NCBI RefSeq assembly: GCF_009789675.1
Contig: NZ_CP046914.1
Coordinates: forward strand, 496,001 to 560,000
DNA length: 64,000 bases
Reading direction: 5' to 3'
Source of the DNA: Paraburkholderia acidisoli
GTDB lineage: Bacteria > Pseudomonadota > Gammaproteobacteria > Burkholderiales > Burkholderiaceae
In this document: piece after piece, positions 52,307-59,961 of the stretch
Layout of the letters: each line of letters begins with the position of its first letter
How positions within the stretch are numbered: the stretch's first letter is position 1
Notes under the pieces: generated by a model
Seen by the model: the letters and a program-made list of their open reading frames with translations, nothing else
The model's database searches: none
What the model was told of the DNA's origin: nothing
Made by a program: the position numbers and the translations under genes

Positions 52307-55300
52307 ATGTCCCGATTCCGCATTGATCTTGTCGTTTTTGCCGTTGGTCTCGCAGCCGTTTGCTGGATCGGCGCCGGTTATCTGGGCACGAATGCGCTCG
52401 CGCTCGCCGTCACGCTGCTGATCGGCGCGTGCTATCTCACGGGCGCGTGGGAATTGCATCGCTATCGGCAGACCACGGCCGCGCTCGGCCAGGCGCTCAC
52501 GCAACTCGGCGCGCCGCCCGCGCGTCTCGCCAGCTGGCTCGACAGCTTGCCCGCGAGTCTGCGCAACGCCGTGCGCGCACGCGTGGAAGGCGAACGCGCC
52601 GCGCTGCCCGGCCCCGCGCTCGCGCCCTATCTCACCGGCCTGCTGGTGCTGCTCGGCATGCTCGGCACGCTGCTGGGCATGGTCGTGACGCTCAAGGGCA
52701 CGGGCTCGGCGCTCGAAAGCGCCACCGATCTCGACGCGATCCGCGCCTCGCTCGCCGCGCCGCTCAACGGCCTGCGCTTCGCGTTCGGCACCTCGATCGC
52801 GGGCGTCGCGACTTCGGCAATGCTCGGGCTGCTCTCGGCGCTGGTACGCCGCGAACGCATCGAAGCCGCGCAACAGCTCGACGCGAAAATCGCCACGACG
52901 CTGCGCGTGTTTTCGCCCGCGCATCAACGTGACGAATCGTTCAAGCTGATGCAGCGCCAGGCCGACGCCGTGCCCGCGCTGGTCGGCAAGCTCGACGCGC
53001 TGATGACGCTGATCGAGCGCCAGGGCGCCGCGCAGCACGAACAGCAGCTCGCGAGCCAGCAGGCCTTTGCCGTGAGCGCCGAGGCCGCGTGGAGCCGCCT
53101 TGCGGCTTCGGTGGGCGATTCGCTCAAGGACAGCGCCGCCGAAAGCGCACGCGCCGCGGGCGCCGCGCTGCAACCCGTGATGCAGGCCACGATGGCGGGC
53201 CTCTCGCGCGAATCGGCCGCGCTGCACGCCACGCTGACGCAGGCGGTGCAGACGCATCTCGACGGCGTGACGCGCGGCTTCGAGGCGTCCACGGCTCACG
53301 TGGCCGACAACTGGAATCGCGCGCTGGCCCAGCATCGCGAAACCCATGACGCGCTCGCGGCCAATCTGGGCGGCGCGCTCGAACGCTTCAACACGAGTTT
53401 CGAAGCCCGGTCGACGGGCCTGCTCGAGGGCGTCTCGGCACGCTTCGAAACGGCGGCGGGCAGTCTTTCGCAGGCATGGCAGGCCGCGCTCGCGCAGCAG
53501 GAACGCACGGGCGAAAAGCTCGCGGCCGAACAACAGCAGGCGCTGGGCACGGCGGCATCGACGTTCGAACAGCATTCGGCCGCGCTGCTGCGCGCCGTGG
53601 ACGCCTCGCACGCCGAGTTGCAAACGACGCTCGCCGCGCGCGACAAAGCGCGTCTCGCGAGTTGGGCCGAGGCGCTGGCTGCCATGAGCGCGTCGCTGCG
53701 CAACGAATGGGACGCGACGAGCGCCGCCGCCGCGCAGCGTCAGCAGGAGATTTGCGCGACGCTCTCGCAAACGGCGCGCGACATGGCCGGGCATGCGCAG
53801 CAGCACGCCGCGAAGACGATCGGCGAAATCGAACGTCTTGTCGATGCCGCGACCGAAGCACCGAAGGCCGCCGCGAATCTGCACCACGAGATCGCCCAGC
53901 GCGACGCCGAGCGCATGGAGACGTGGACGGCCTCGCTGGCCAACATCGCCGCGACCTTGCGCAGCGAATGGGAAGCGGCGGGCGCCACGGCCGCGCAACG
54001 TCAGCAGGAAGTGAGCGCGGCGCTCGCGCAAACCGCGCACGACATCGCCGAACAATCGCAACAACACGCGACGAAAACGCTCGCCGAGATCGATCGCCTC
54101 GTGGATGCCGCCGCCGAGGCGCCGAAGGCCGCCGCGAACCTGCACAACGAGATCGCCGAACGCGACCAGCAGCGCTTCACGACGTGGACCGCGTCGCTGG
54201 CCGAACTCGCCGGAACCTTGCGCACGGAAATGGCGGCCACGCACGCCACGCTCGCGCAAACCGCACGCGACATCGCCGAACAATCGCAACAACACGCGAC
54301 GAAAACGCTCGCCGAAATCGATCGCCTCGTGGATGCCGCCGCCGAGGCGCCGAAGGCCGCCGCGAATCTGCACCACGAGATCGCCGAGCGCGATCAGCAG
54401 CGCTTCACGACGTGGACCGCATCGCTCGCCGAACTCGCCGGAACCTTGCGCACGGAAATGGCGGCCACGCTCGCCACGCTCGCGCAAACCGCGCGCGACA
54501 TCGCCGAGCAATCGCAACAACACGCGACGAAAACCCTCGCCGAAATCGATCGTCTCGTCGATGCCGCCGCCGAGGCGCCGAAGGCCGCCGCGAATCTGCA
54601 TAACGAAATCGCCGAGCGCGACCAGCAGCGCTTCACGACGTGGACCGCATCGCTGGCCGAACTCGCCGGAACCTTGCGCACGGAAATGGCCGCGACACAC
54701 GCCACGCTCGCGCAAACCGCGCACGACATCGCCGAACAATCGCAGCAGCACGCGACGAAAACGCTCGCCGAAATCGATCGCCTCGTGGATGCCGCCGCCG
54801 AGGCGCCGAAGGCCGCCGCGAATCTGCACCACGAAATCGCCGAGCGCGACCAGCAGCGCTTCACGACGTGGACCGCATCGCTGGCCGACATCGCCGCGAC
54901 GCTGCGCAGCGAATGGGACAGCGCGAGCGCCGCGACGCAGCAGCGTCAGCAAGCCATCTGCGCGTCGCTCGCGCAAGCGGCCAACGACATCGTCGCGCAG
55001 TCGAAGCAGCATGCGCGCGACACCATCGCCGAAATCGAGCGCCTCGTGCAGGCCGCGTCCGTCGCGCCGCAAGCCGCCGCCGAAGTGGTCGCGGAACTGC
55101 GCCAGAAACTCTCGGACAGCATGGTGCGCGACACCGCGATGCTCGAAGAGCGCAGCCGCCTGCTCGCCACGCTCGAAACCCTGCTCGACGCCGTCAATCG
55201 CGCGGCCACCGAGCAGCGCGCGGCCGTGGACGGTCTCGTGTCGACGTCGGCGGACTTGCTCGAACGCGTGGGCGGCCAGTTCAGCGACAAGGTGGACGCG

Positions 55301-55609
55301 GAAACGGGCAAGCTCGGCGCGGTGGCCGCGCAGGTCACGGGCAGCGCCGTGGAAGTCGCGAGCCTCGGCGATGCGTTCGGCGCGGCCGTGGGCGTGTTCG
55401 GCGAATCGAACGACAAGCTCGTGGCGCACCTGGAGCGCATCGAAGCCGCGCTCGACAAGTCGCTCGCGCGCAGCGACGACCAGCTCGCCTACTACGTCGC
55501 GCAGGCGCGCGAGGTCATCGATCTGAGCATGCTGTCGCAGAAGCAGATCGTCGAAAACCTGCAGCAGCTGGCCGGCCAGCGCGCGGCGGCGGGAGCTGAA
55601 AGCGCATGA
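52307..55609 (+). CDS. DUF802-type MotA/TolQ/ExbB-like membrane protein with long repetitive helical tail, 1100 aa
   Basis: Four predicted membrane helices at about 6-24, 29-48, 108-128 and 155-179. The last two (YLTGLLVLLGMLGTLLGMVV and LRFAFGTSIAGVATSAMLGL) have the Gly-rich pattern of the proton channel of MotA/TolQ/ExbB/ZorA. Residues about 185-1100 are one long Ala/Gln/Glu-rich helical, probably coiled-coil, cytoplasmic tail. Residues 574 to about 888 consist of near-identical 76-aa units (each with EIDRLVDAAAEAPKAAANLH). The name DUF802 comes from family memory of such C-terminal repeats. The next gene overlaps the stop and encodes a MotB-like partner. ZorA has the same build, a channel with a long tail. 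Confidence 0.85.
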   Translation: MSRFRIDLVVFAVGLAAVCWIGAGYLGTNALALAVTLLIGACYLTGAWELHRYRQTTAALGQALTQLGAPPARLASWLDSLPASLRNAVRARVEGERAALPGPALAPYLTGLLVLLGMLGTLLGMVVTLKGTGSALESATDLDAIRASLAAPLNGLRFAFGTSIAGVATSAMLGLLSALVRRERIEAAQQLDAKIATTLRVFSPAHQRDESFKLMQRQADAVPALVGKLDALMTLIERQGAAQHEQQLASQQAFAVSAEAAWSRLAASVGDSLKDSAAESARAAGAALQPVMQATMAGLSRESAALHATLTQAVQTHLDGVTRGFEASTAHVADNWNRALAQHRETHDALAANLGGALERFNTSFEARSTGLLEGVSARFETAAGSLSQAWQAALAQQERTGEKLAAEQQQALGTAASTFEQHSAALLRAVDASHAELQTTLAARDKARLASWAEALAAMSASLRNEWDATSAAAAQRQQEICATLSQTARDMAGHAQQHAAKTIGEIERLVDAATEAPKAAANLHHEIAQRDAERMETWTASLANIAATLRSEWEAAGATAAQRQQEVSAALAQTAHDIAEQSQQHATKTLAEIDRLVDAAAEAPKAAANLHNEIAERDQQRFTTWTASLAELAGTLRTEMAATHATLAQTARDIAEQSQQHATKTLAEIDRLVDAAAEAPKAAANLHHEIAERDQQRFTTWTASLAELAGTLRTEMAATLATLAQTARDIAEQSQQHATKTLAEIDRLVDAAAEAPKAAANLHNEIAERDQQRFTTWTASLAELAGTLRTEMAATHATLAQTAHDIAEQSQQHATKTLAEIDRLVDAAAEAPKAAANLHHEIAERDQQRFTTWTASLADIAATLRSEWDSASAATQQRQQAICASLAQAANDIVAQSKQHARDTIAEIERLVQAASVAPQAAAEVVAELRQKLSDSMVRDTAMLEERSRLLATLETLLDAVNRAATEQRAAVDGLVSTSADLLERVGGQFSDKVDAETGKLGAVAAQVTGSAVEVASLGDAFGAAVGVFGESNDKLVAHLERIEAALDKSLARSDDQLAYYVAQAREVIDLSMLSQKQIVENLQQLAGQRAAAGAESA
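54026..54970 (+). repeat. Tandem 228-bp (76-codon) repeat inside the DUF802-type gene
   Basis: Copies begin at 54026, 54254 and 54482 at exact 228-bp spacing; a fourth begins at 54710 and is 261 bp because of an 11-codon insertion. A diverged 261-bp unit precedes at 53765. The DNA of the 228-bp copies is nearly identical, pointing to recent duplication and probable copy-number variation. Confidence 0.9.
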
Positions 55610-56256
55610 ACGACGACATCGACGGCGGCACCACGCCGGCCGCACCCGTCTGGCCCGCCTTCGCCGACTTGATGTCGGTGCTGCTCGGCGCGTTCATGCT
55701 GATTCTCGTGGGCGTGGTCGGCATGCAGCTCGAACTGTCGAGCCGGCTCGCGAAGGAAGTGAAGGAGCGCAAGGCCGAAACCGAGCGCCGCAAGACGCTC
55801 GAACAGGCGCTCGCGGGGCCGCTCGCTTCGGGGCGCGTGACGCTCGTGAACGGCCGTATCGGCATTGCGGGCAGCGTGTTGTTCGCGCTCAATTCGGATC
55901 AGTTGCAGCCGCAGGGGCGCGAGTTGCTCCGGAGCCTGGCCGGGCCGCTCACGGCGTATCTGAAAAGCCGCGACGAGGTGCTGATGGTGAGCGGTTTCGC
56001 CGACGACCAGCAGGTGCACGCGGGCAACAAGCGCTTCGCCGACAACTGGGAGCTGTCCGCCGAACGCGCGCTCACGGTCACGCGCGCGTTCATCGACGCG
56101 GGCGTGCCGGCGGCCTCGGTGTTCGCGGCCGCGTTCGGCTCCGAGCAGCCGATCAGCTCGAACGCCGACGACGCGGGCCGCGCGAAGAACCGCCGCGTGG
56201 AAATCGCCCCGGTGCCGCGCCAGGCGACCGTCGGCCAGGACAAGCACGGTGGATAA
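55606..56256 (+). CDS. OmpA/MotB-like peptidoglycan-binding membrane protein, 216 aa
   Basis: Inner-membrane protein with a single N-terminal helix (about 18-40) whose start WPAFADLMSVLLGAFMLILVG carries Asp21, in the same place as the proton-carrying Asp of MotB (YADFMTAMMAFFL). A short charged helix follows, then an OmpA-like domain at about 85-205: LFALNSDQLQPQGRELL, GFADDQ, NWELSAERALTVTRAFIDAGVP and NRRVEI, the peptidoglycan (diaminopimelate)-binding fold. Its ATG overlaps the TGA of the MotA-like gene. It is the expected stator partner, anchoring the complex to the wall. Confidence 0.92.
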   Translation: MNDDIDGGTTPAAPVWPAFADLMSVLLGAFMLILVGVVGMQLELSSRLAKEVKERKAETERRKTLEQALAGPLASGRVTLVNGRIGIAGSVLFALNSDQLQPQGRELLRSLAGPLTAYLKSRDEVLMVSGFADDQQVHAGNKRFADNWELSAERALTVTRAFIDAGVPAASVFAAAFGSEQPISSNADDAGRAKNRRVEIAPVPRQATVGQDKHGG

Positions 56257-56911
56257 CGGCGCGCGCCCCGACGCCGCGCACGCGCGCACGCTGCTGGACA
56301 CCTGGCGCGCACGCGGCGCGGATCGCTTCGATCCCGTGCGCTTTCATTTCATCGAGGCGCTGGCGCGGCGCGCGGCCACCCAGCACGGTGAAGCGCGGCG
56401 CCTGCTGGACGCGCGCCTCGCGCAACTGCTGCGCGCGTTCGCCAGCGACGTCGCGCGGGCCAACGAGGCCGGCACGGCGCGGGCGGCGGCGTTCGATTCG
56501 CATGACGACGGGCGGGGCGATTCGCGGCGGCGTTCGGCGCTGGGTGTGCTCGTGGACGCCGTGGCGCGCCCGGAACCCGAGCAGCCCGCGTCGCGCGTGC
56601 GGCACGAGCCGGACCCGGAACTCGTCGACTATTTCCGCAAGACGTGGTCGCGCGTGCGCACCGAAACGCAGTTGCGCCAGTCGCTCGATCAGGTGCCGAA
56701 GAACGCCGGGCCGCTCAATTCGAGCAGCCTCGTGCATCGCGCGCTTTCGCTGATGCGCGAGGTATCGCCGGGGTATCTGCAGCACTTTCTGGCGTATGCG
56801 GACGCGTTGTCGTGGTTGGAGCAGGTGGGGGGCAGCGTGCCCAGCGCGCCGACCAAAGCGCCAGCCAAAGAACCCGTGCGCGCGGCGAGGAAGACGCGTA
56901 AAGCACGCTGA
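56249..56911 (+). CDS. DUF2894-type protein, last gene of the motor-like operon, 220 aa
   Basis: Soluble helical protein starting at GTG 56249, 8 bases inside the OmpA-like gene. The first half is Arg-rich and helical (RFDPVRFHFIEALARRAATQHGEARRLLDARLAQLL); the second contains DPELVDYFRKTWSRVRTETQLRQSLDQVPKNAGPLNSSSLVHRALSLMREVSPGYLQHFLAYADALSWLE, which I associate with DUF2894 (PF11445). No function is known. The Lys/Arg-rich tail could bind nucleic acid or the long acidic helical tail of the MotA-like protein. Its overlap with the MotB-like gene argues for a fixed stoichiometric role. Confidence 0.82.
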   Translation: MDNGARPDAAHARTLLDTWRARGADRFDPVRFHFIEALARRAATQHGEARRLLDARLAQLLRAFASDVARANEAGTARAAAFDSHDDGRGDSRRRSALGVLVDAVARPEPEQPASRVRHEPDPELVDYFRKTWSRVRTETQLRQSLDQVPKNAGPLNSSSLVHRALSLMREVSPGYLQHFLAYADALSWLEQVGGSVPSAPTKAPAKEPVRAARKTRKAR

Positions 56912-56938
56912 GTTTCCGTCGAACGCACCGTCATGATG

Positions 56939-56964
56939 CTAAGATTGATGCGCTCCAGCATCAA
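56939..56964 (+). promoter_or_regulatory. VapB operator: TTGATGC-N6-GCATCAA next to TAAGAT -10
   Basis: A perfect 7-bp inverted repeat (56945-56951 and 56958-56964) directly after TAAGAT (56939-56944), 15 bases before the antitoxin start. Placement fits autorepression by the VapBC complex. Confidence 0.7.
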
Positions 56965-56978
56965 ACTAGAGGCACTCC

Positions 56979-57185
56979 ATGCGAACCACGGTAACGATCG
57001 ACGACGCGCTCTATCAGCAAGCGCTCGAACTCGCCGGGCCCGGCATCGACAAAGCCGATCTCTTCCGGGTAGCGATCCAGACTTTCGTTCGGGTGCAGGC
57101 CGCGAAGCGCCTTGCGGCGCTTGGGGGCTCGGCACCGCAGATGGCGGACATTCCGCGTCAACGTCCCGACTACGACGCTCCATGA
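56979..57185 (+). CDS. vapB: VapB-type antitoxin, 68 aa
   Basis: Short DNA-binding antitoxin. The N-terminal [20 protein letters not shown] is a ribbon-helix-helix fold of the VapB/DUF2191 kind; the C-terminal third ([22 protein letters not shown]) is the toxin-wrapping tail. AGAGGCACTCC precedes the start. The stop overlaps the VapC start (ATGA at 57182-57185), the standard coupled toxin-antitoxin order. Blocks VapC and represses its own promoter through the palindrome upstream. Confidence 0.9.
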   Translation: MRTTVTIDDALYQQALELAGPGIDKADLFRVAIQTFVRVQAAKRLAALGGSAPQMADIPRQRPDYDAP

Positions 57186-57562
57186 GCGTCCTGATCGATA
57201 CGTCGGTGTGGGTCGATCATTTTCGGCACGGCAATCCCGAGCTCGTCGCGTTGATCACGCGCGACGAAGCACTGACCCATCCGTTCGTGATTCTCGAACT
57301 GGCGTGCGGCACGCCTCCCGCGCCCCGCGCGCAAACCTTGCGCGACATCGGCCTGTTACAGCACGCCCAACAGGCGACCTGGGCGGAAGTCATGCAGTTC
57401 ATCGAACTCGAACAGCTTTATGGAAAGGGGTGCGGCAGCGTCGACCTCACGTTGCTGGCCTCGACCCTGGTGACGCCCGGCGCCCGCTTGTGGTCGCTGG
57501 ATCGACGGCTTGCCGCGCTGGCCGACCGGTTGAACGTGGCCTGGCACAGCGCGGCGCACTGA
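57182..57562 (+). CDS. vapC: VapC-type PIN-domain ribonuclease toxin, 126 aa
   Basis: PIN-domain endoribonuclease. The acidic metal site is intact: Asp6 (LIDTSVW), Glu39 (ILELACG), Asp89 (SVDLTLLAS) and Asp107 (WSLDRR). VapC toxins cut tRNA or rRNA and stop growth when VapB is lost. The start overlaps the antitoxin stop. Its stop codon abuts, with no gap, the stop of the convergent DAHP synthase gene, so there is no room for a terminator between the two. Confidence 0.92.
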   Translation: MSVLIDTSVWVDHFRHGNPELVALITRDEALTHPFVILELACGTPPAPRAQTLRDIGLLQHAQQATWAEVMQFIELEQLYGKGCGSVDLTLLASTLVTPGARLWSLDRRLAALADRLNVAWHSAAH

Positions 57563-58684
57563 TCAACCCGCCTTCCGCCGCCCCCGCACCGCTTCCGCCA
57601 GCCCGTCCAGCACCGGCTCGGTCTGCGCCCAGCTGATACACGCATCCGTGATCGACACGCCGCGCTTGAGCGGCACGCCCGGCTTCTGATCCTGGCGGCC
57701 CGCTTCGAGATGGCTCTCGATCATCACGCCCGTAATACGCGGCTCGCCGCCCACCAGTTGCGCGCCGATATCCTTCGCCACTTCGATCTGGCGCTCGTGC
57801 GCCTTGTTCGAGTTCGCGTGCGAGCAGTCGATCATCACCTGTTCGCGCATGCCCGCCTTCGCGAGCGCCGCGCACGCCGCCGCCACCGATGCCGCGTCGT
57901 AGTTCGGACCGCTCTTGCCGCCGCGCAGGATCACGTGGCAGTCGTCGTTGCCGCGCGTTTCGAAGATCGCGGCCATGCCCATCTTCGTCATGCCCATGAA
58001 CGCGTGGCTCGCGCTCGCGGCCACGATGGCGTCGGCGGCCACCTGCACGCCGCCGTCGGTGCCGTTCTTGAAGCCGATCGGGCACGACAGCCCCGAAGCC
58101 AGCTGACGATGGCTCTGGCTTTCGGTCGTACGCGCGCCAATCGCGCCCCACGCCACCAGATCGGCGATGTACTGCGGGCTCAGCAAATCGAGGAATTCCG
58201 TGCCCGTGGGCAGGCCGAGCGCGTTGATGTCGAGCAGCAACTGGCGCGCCGCGCGCAGACCTTCGTTGATCCGGAAACTGCCGTCCAGACGCGGATCGTT
58301 GATGTAGCCCTTCCAGCCCACCGTGGTGCGCGGCTTCTCGAAGTACACGCGCATGACGATCAGCAGATCGTCCTTGAGCGCGTCGGCCTTTGCCTTCAGC
58401 AGCTTCGCGTATTCGATGGCCTGATCGTGGTCGTGAATCGAGCACGGGCCGACCACCACCACGAGGCGGTCGTCGCGCTGCTTGAGCACGTTCGCGATTT
58501 CGGCGCGGCTCGTTTCCACCAGCGTTTGCGTGGCTTGCGGCACCGGCAACTCGTCGAGCAGCAGCGCGGGCGAGATGAGCGGGCGTACCGCGCCGATACG
58601 CGTGTCGTCGATACGGGTGGTGTCCTGGGTCGCGTCGGCGACGCCGACTTCCTGGTCGTGCTGCGGGTTGTCGATACGGCTCAA
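57563..58684 (-). CDS. aroG: 3-deoxy-7-phosphoheptulonate synthase (DAHP synthase, AroF/G/H type)
   Basis: First enzyme of the shikimate pathway: phosphoenolpyruvate plus erythrose 4-phosphate gives DAHP (EC 2.5.1.54). Class I alpha signatures: VVVVGPCSIHDHDQAIEYAK, MRVYFEKPRTTVGWKGYINDP, GARTTESQSHRQLASGLSCP, FKNGTDG and DCSHANSNK with metal-binding residues. I take the TTG at 58684 as the start because GGAG lies six bases upstream (373 aa); an ATG at 58720 gives 385 aa but has no ribosome-binding site. The N-terminus is longer than in E. coli AroG (350 aa). Which aromatic amino acid inhibits it cannot be said. Confidence 0.94.
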   Translation of the reverse strand: MSRIDNPQHDQEVGVADATQDTTRIDDTRIGAVRPLISPALLLDELPVPQATQTLVETSRAEIANVLKQRDDRLVVVVGPCSIHDHDQAIEYAKLLKAKADALKDDLLIVMRVYFEKPRTTVGWKGYINDPRLDGSFRINEGLRAARQLLLDINALGLPTGTEFLDLLSPQYIADLVAWGAIGARTTESQSHRQLASGLSCPIGFKNGTDGGVQVAADAIVAASASHAFMGMTKMGMAAIFETRGNDDCHVILRGGKSGPNYDAASVAAACAALAKAGMREQVMIDCSHANSNKAHERQIEVAKDIGAQLVGGEPRITGVMIESHLEAGRQDQKPGVPLKRGVSITDACISWAQTEPVLDGLAEAVRGRRKAG

Positions 58685-58943
58685 TTTATTCTCCAGCGAA
58701 GCATTCGAAGCGCTTCTCATGCAGATTTCATGCGAGCGATGCGGCTACGGCGCACACCTCTCGCGGGGGACGATCCCGCAATTATCGCATCTCGCACGCG
58801 ACGTTTCCTTGAAACGCGCCCGAAGCCGCCTCGAACCGGCGCGGCGAGATTCGCCAACCTGTTGCCCAAAACGCAACGAGGCGGCCCGCAGGCCGCCTCG
58901 CGAATCGATCGAAACGCAAACGCGCCGGTAGCGCGCCAGCGCG

Positions 58944-59951
58944 TCAGGGCGCCGTGCCGCCGAGCGGATAGCCCTTGCCCGCCAGCCGCCGCGCGATGCG
59001 CACGAGCGCGAACCATTGCTGCGCAAGCAGACCTTCGCCGTAGTCGATGTCGCGGCCATGCGGCGCGGGCAGCTGGTCGCGAATGCCCGTGGGCTCCGGC
59101 GCGGGATTCCACGAAGCGGTGCGGAACATCATGTCCCACCACGGGAACAGCACGCCGAAGTTGCAGCCGTAGCGCGTGCCCTCGTGGCCGTAACCGATGG
59201 CGTGATGACGCCGGTGAAACGCCGGGCTCACGACGATGCGCTCGAGCAGCCAGCCGAACTTCAGCCGCGCGTTCACGTGCTGCACGCTCTGCATGAAGTT
59301 GCTCACGGCCACCAGCACCACGAATTGCGCCGGCTGCACGCCGATCACGAGCGAAATGGCCGCGAAGAACGCCGCCTGCACGACATCGTCGAGAAAATGA
59401 TTGCGGTCGTCGCACCAGAGCGACATCTGCTGCTGGCTGTGATGCACCGCGTGCAACTCCCACCACACGCCGAAGCGATGCTGCCAGCGGTGATACCAGT
59501 AGCCCGCGAAGTCGAGCACGATCAGATAGATCGCGAACGACACCATCGGCCGGTCGGTCACGCCGGGCCACAGGCTGTCCACTTCCAGGTTCGGAATGTT
59601 GTGGATCGCCATCAGGCTCTGCCAGTGATTGAACAGCGGCGTGAGCACGAAGAAGAACGCGATGTTGAGAATGCCGAGCTTGGCGATCCACGTGTACCAG
59701 ACGTCGGCGCGCAGGGCCTTGCGGTTCTGCCAGCTTTCGACCGGCGCGAGCGCTTCGAGCGGCCGCAACACCGCGTACATGGCGACGATCTCGAGCACGC
59801 CCACGATCACCCAGTAGAGCGCGTCGTAGGTGTCTTCGTCGTAGCCCATCAGGCCGATCTTGTAGAAGACCGGCTGCACCACGTCGACATACACGAGCGT
59901 TTGCAGCCACGACACGAGGTTGTCGGCCTGCGAGATCAACGTGTCAAGCAT
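58944..59951 (-). CDS. Sterol desaturase / fatty acid hydroxylase-family membrane protein, 335 aa
   Basis: Integral membrane di-iron enzyme. The histidine boxes are HRWQH (154-158), HAVHH (167-171) and HRRHH (246-250), with hydrophobic helices at about 45-65, 90-108, 138-153 and 195-225. Family members hydroxylate or desaturate lipids, carotenoids or sterols. Bacteria of this group lack sterols, so a lipid or hopanoid-like substrate is likely. The start lies 10 bases after the stop of the beta-propeller gene on the minus strand, so the two form an operon. Confidence 0.92.
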   Translation of the reverse strand: MLDTLISQADNLVSWLQTLVYVDVVQPVFYKIGLMGYDEDTYDALYWVIVGVLEIVAMYAVLRPLEALAPVESWQNRKALRADVWYTWIAKLGILNIAFFFVLTPLFNHWQSLMAIHNIPNLEVDSLWPGVTDRPMVSFAIYLIVLDFAGYWYHRWQHRFGVWWELHAVHHSQQQMSLWCDDRNHFLDDVVQAAFFAAISLVIGVQPAQFVVLVAVSNFMQSVQHVNARLKFGWLLERIVVSPAFHRRHHAIGYGHEGTRYGCNFGVLFPWWDMMFRTASWNPAPEPTGIRDQLPAPHGRDIDYGEGLLAQQWFALVRIARRLAGKGYPLGGTAP

Positions 59952-59961
59952 CGGAACTCCT

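Noticed and set aside
54026..54970. CRISPR-like spacing of repeats
   Set aside because: Units are 228 bp, in frame and contiguous without spacers; they are protein repeats.
51692..55645. A 1317-codon open frame on the minus strand across the DUF3348 and DUF802-type genes
   Set aside because: It is the antisense image of a GC-rich, Ala/Gln-rich repetitive gene. Its translation is Arg/Gly-rich low complexity without family motifs, and the plus-strand genes have overlapping starts, membrane helices and ribosome-binding sites.
51442..56911. Calling the operon a Zorya defence system
   Set aside because: Only the channel/stator pair is similar. No ZorC, ZorD helicase or ZorE nuclease is present, and the accessory proteins are unrelated by eye.
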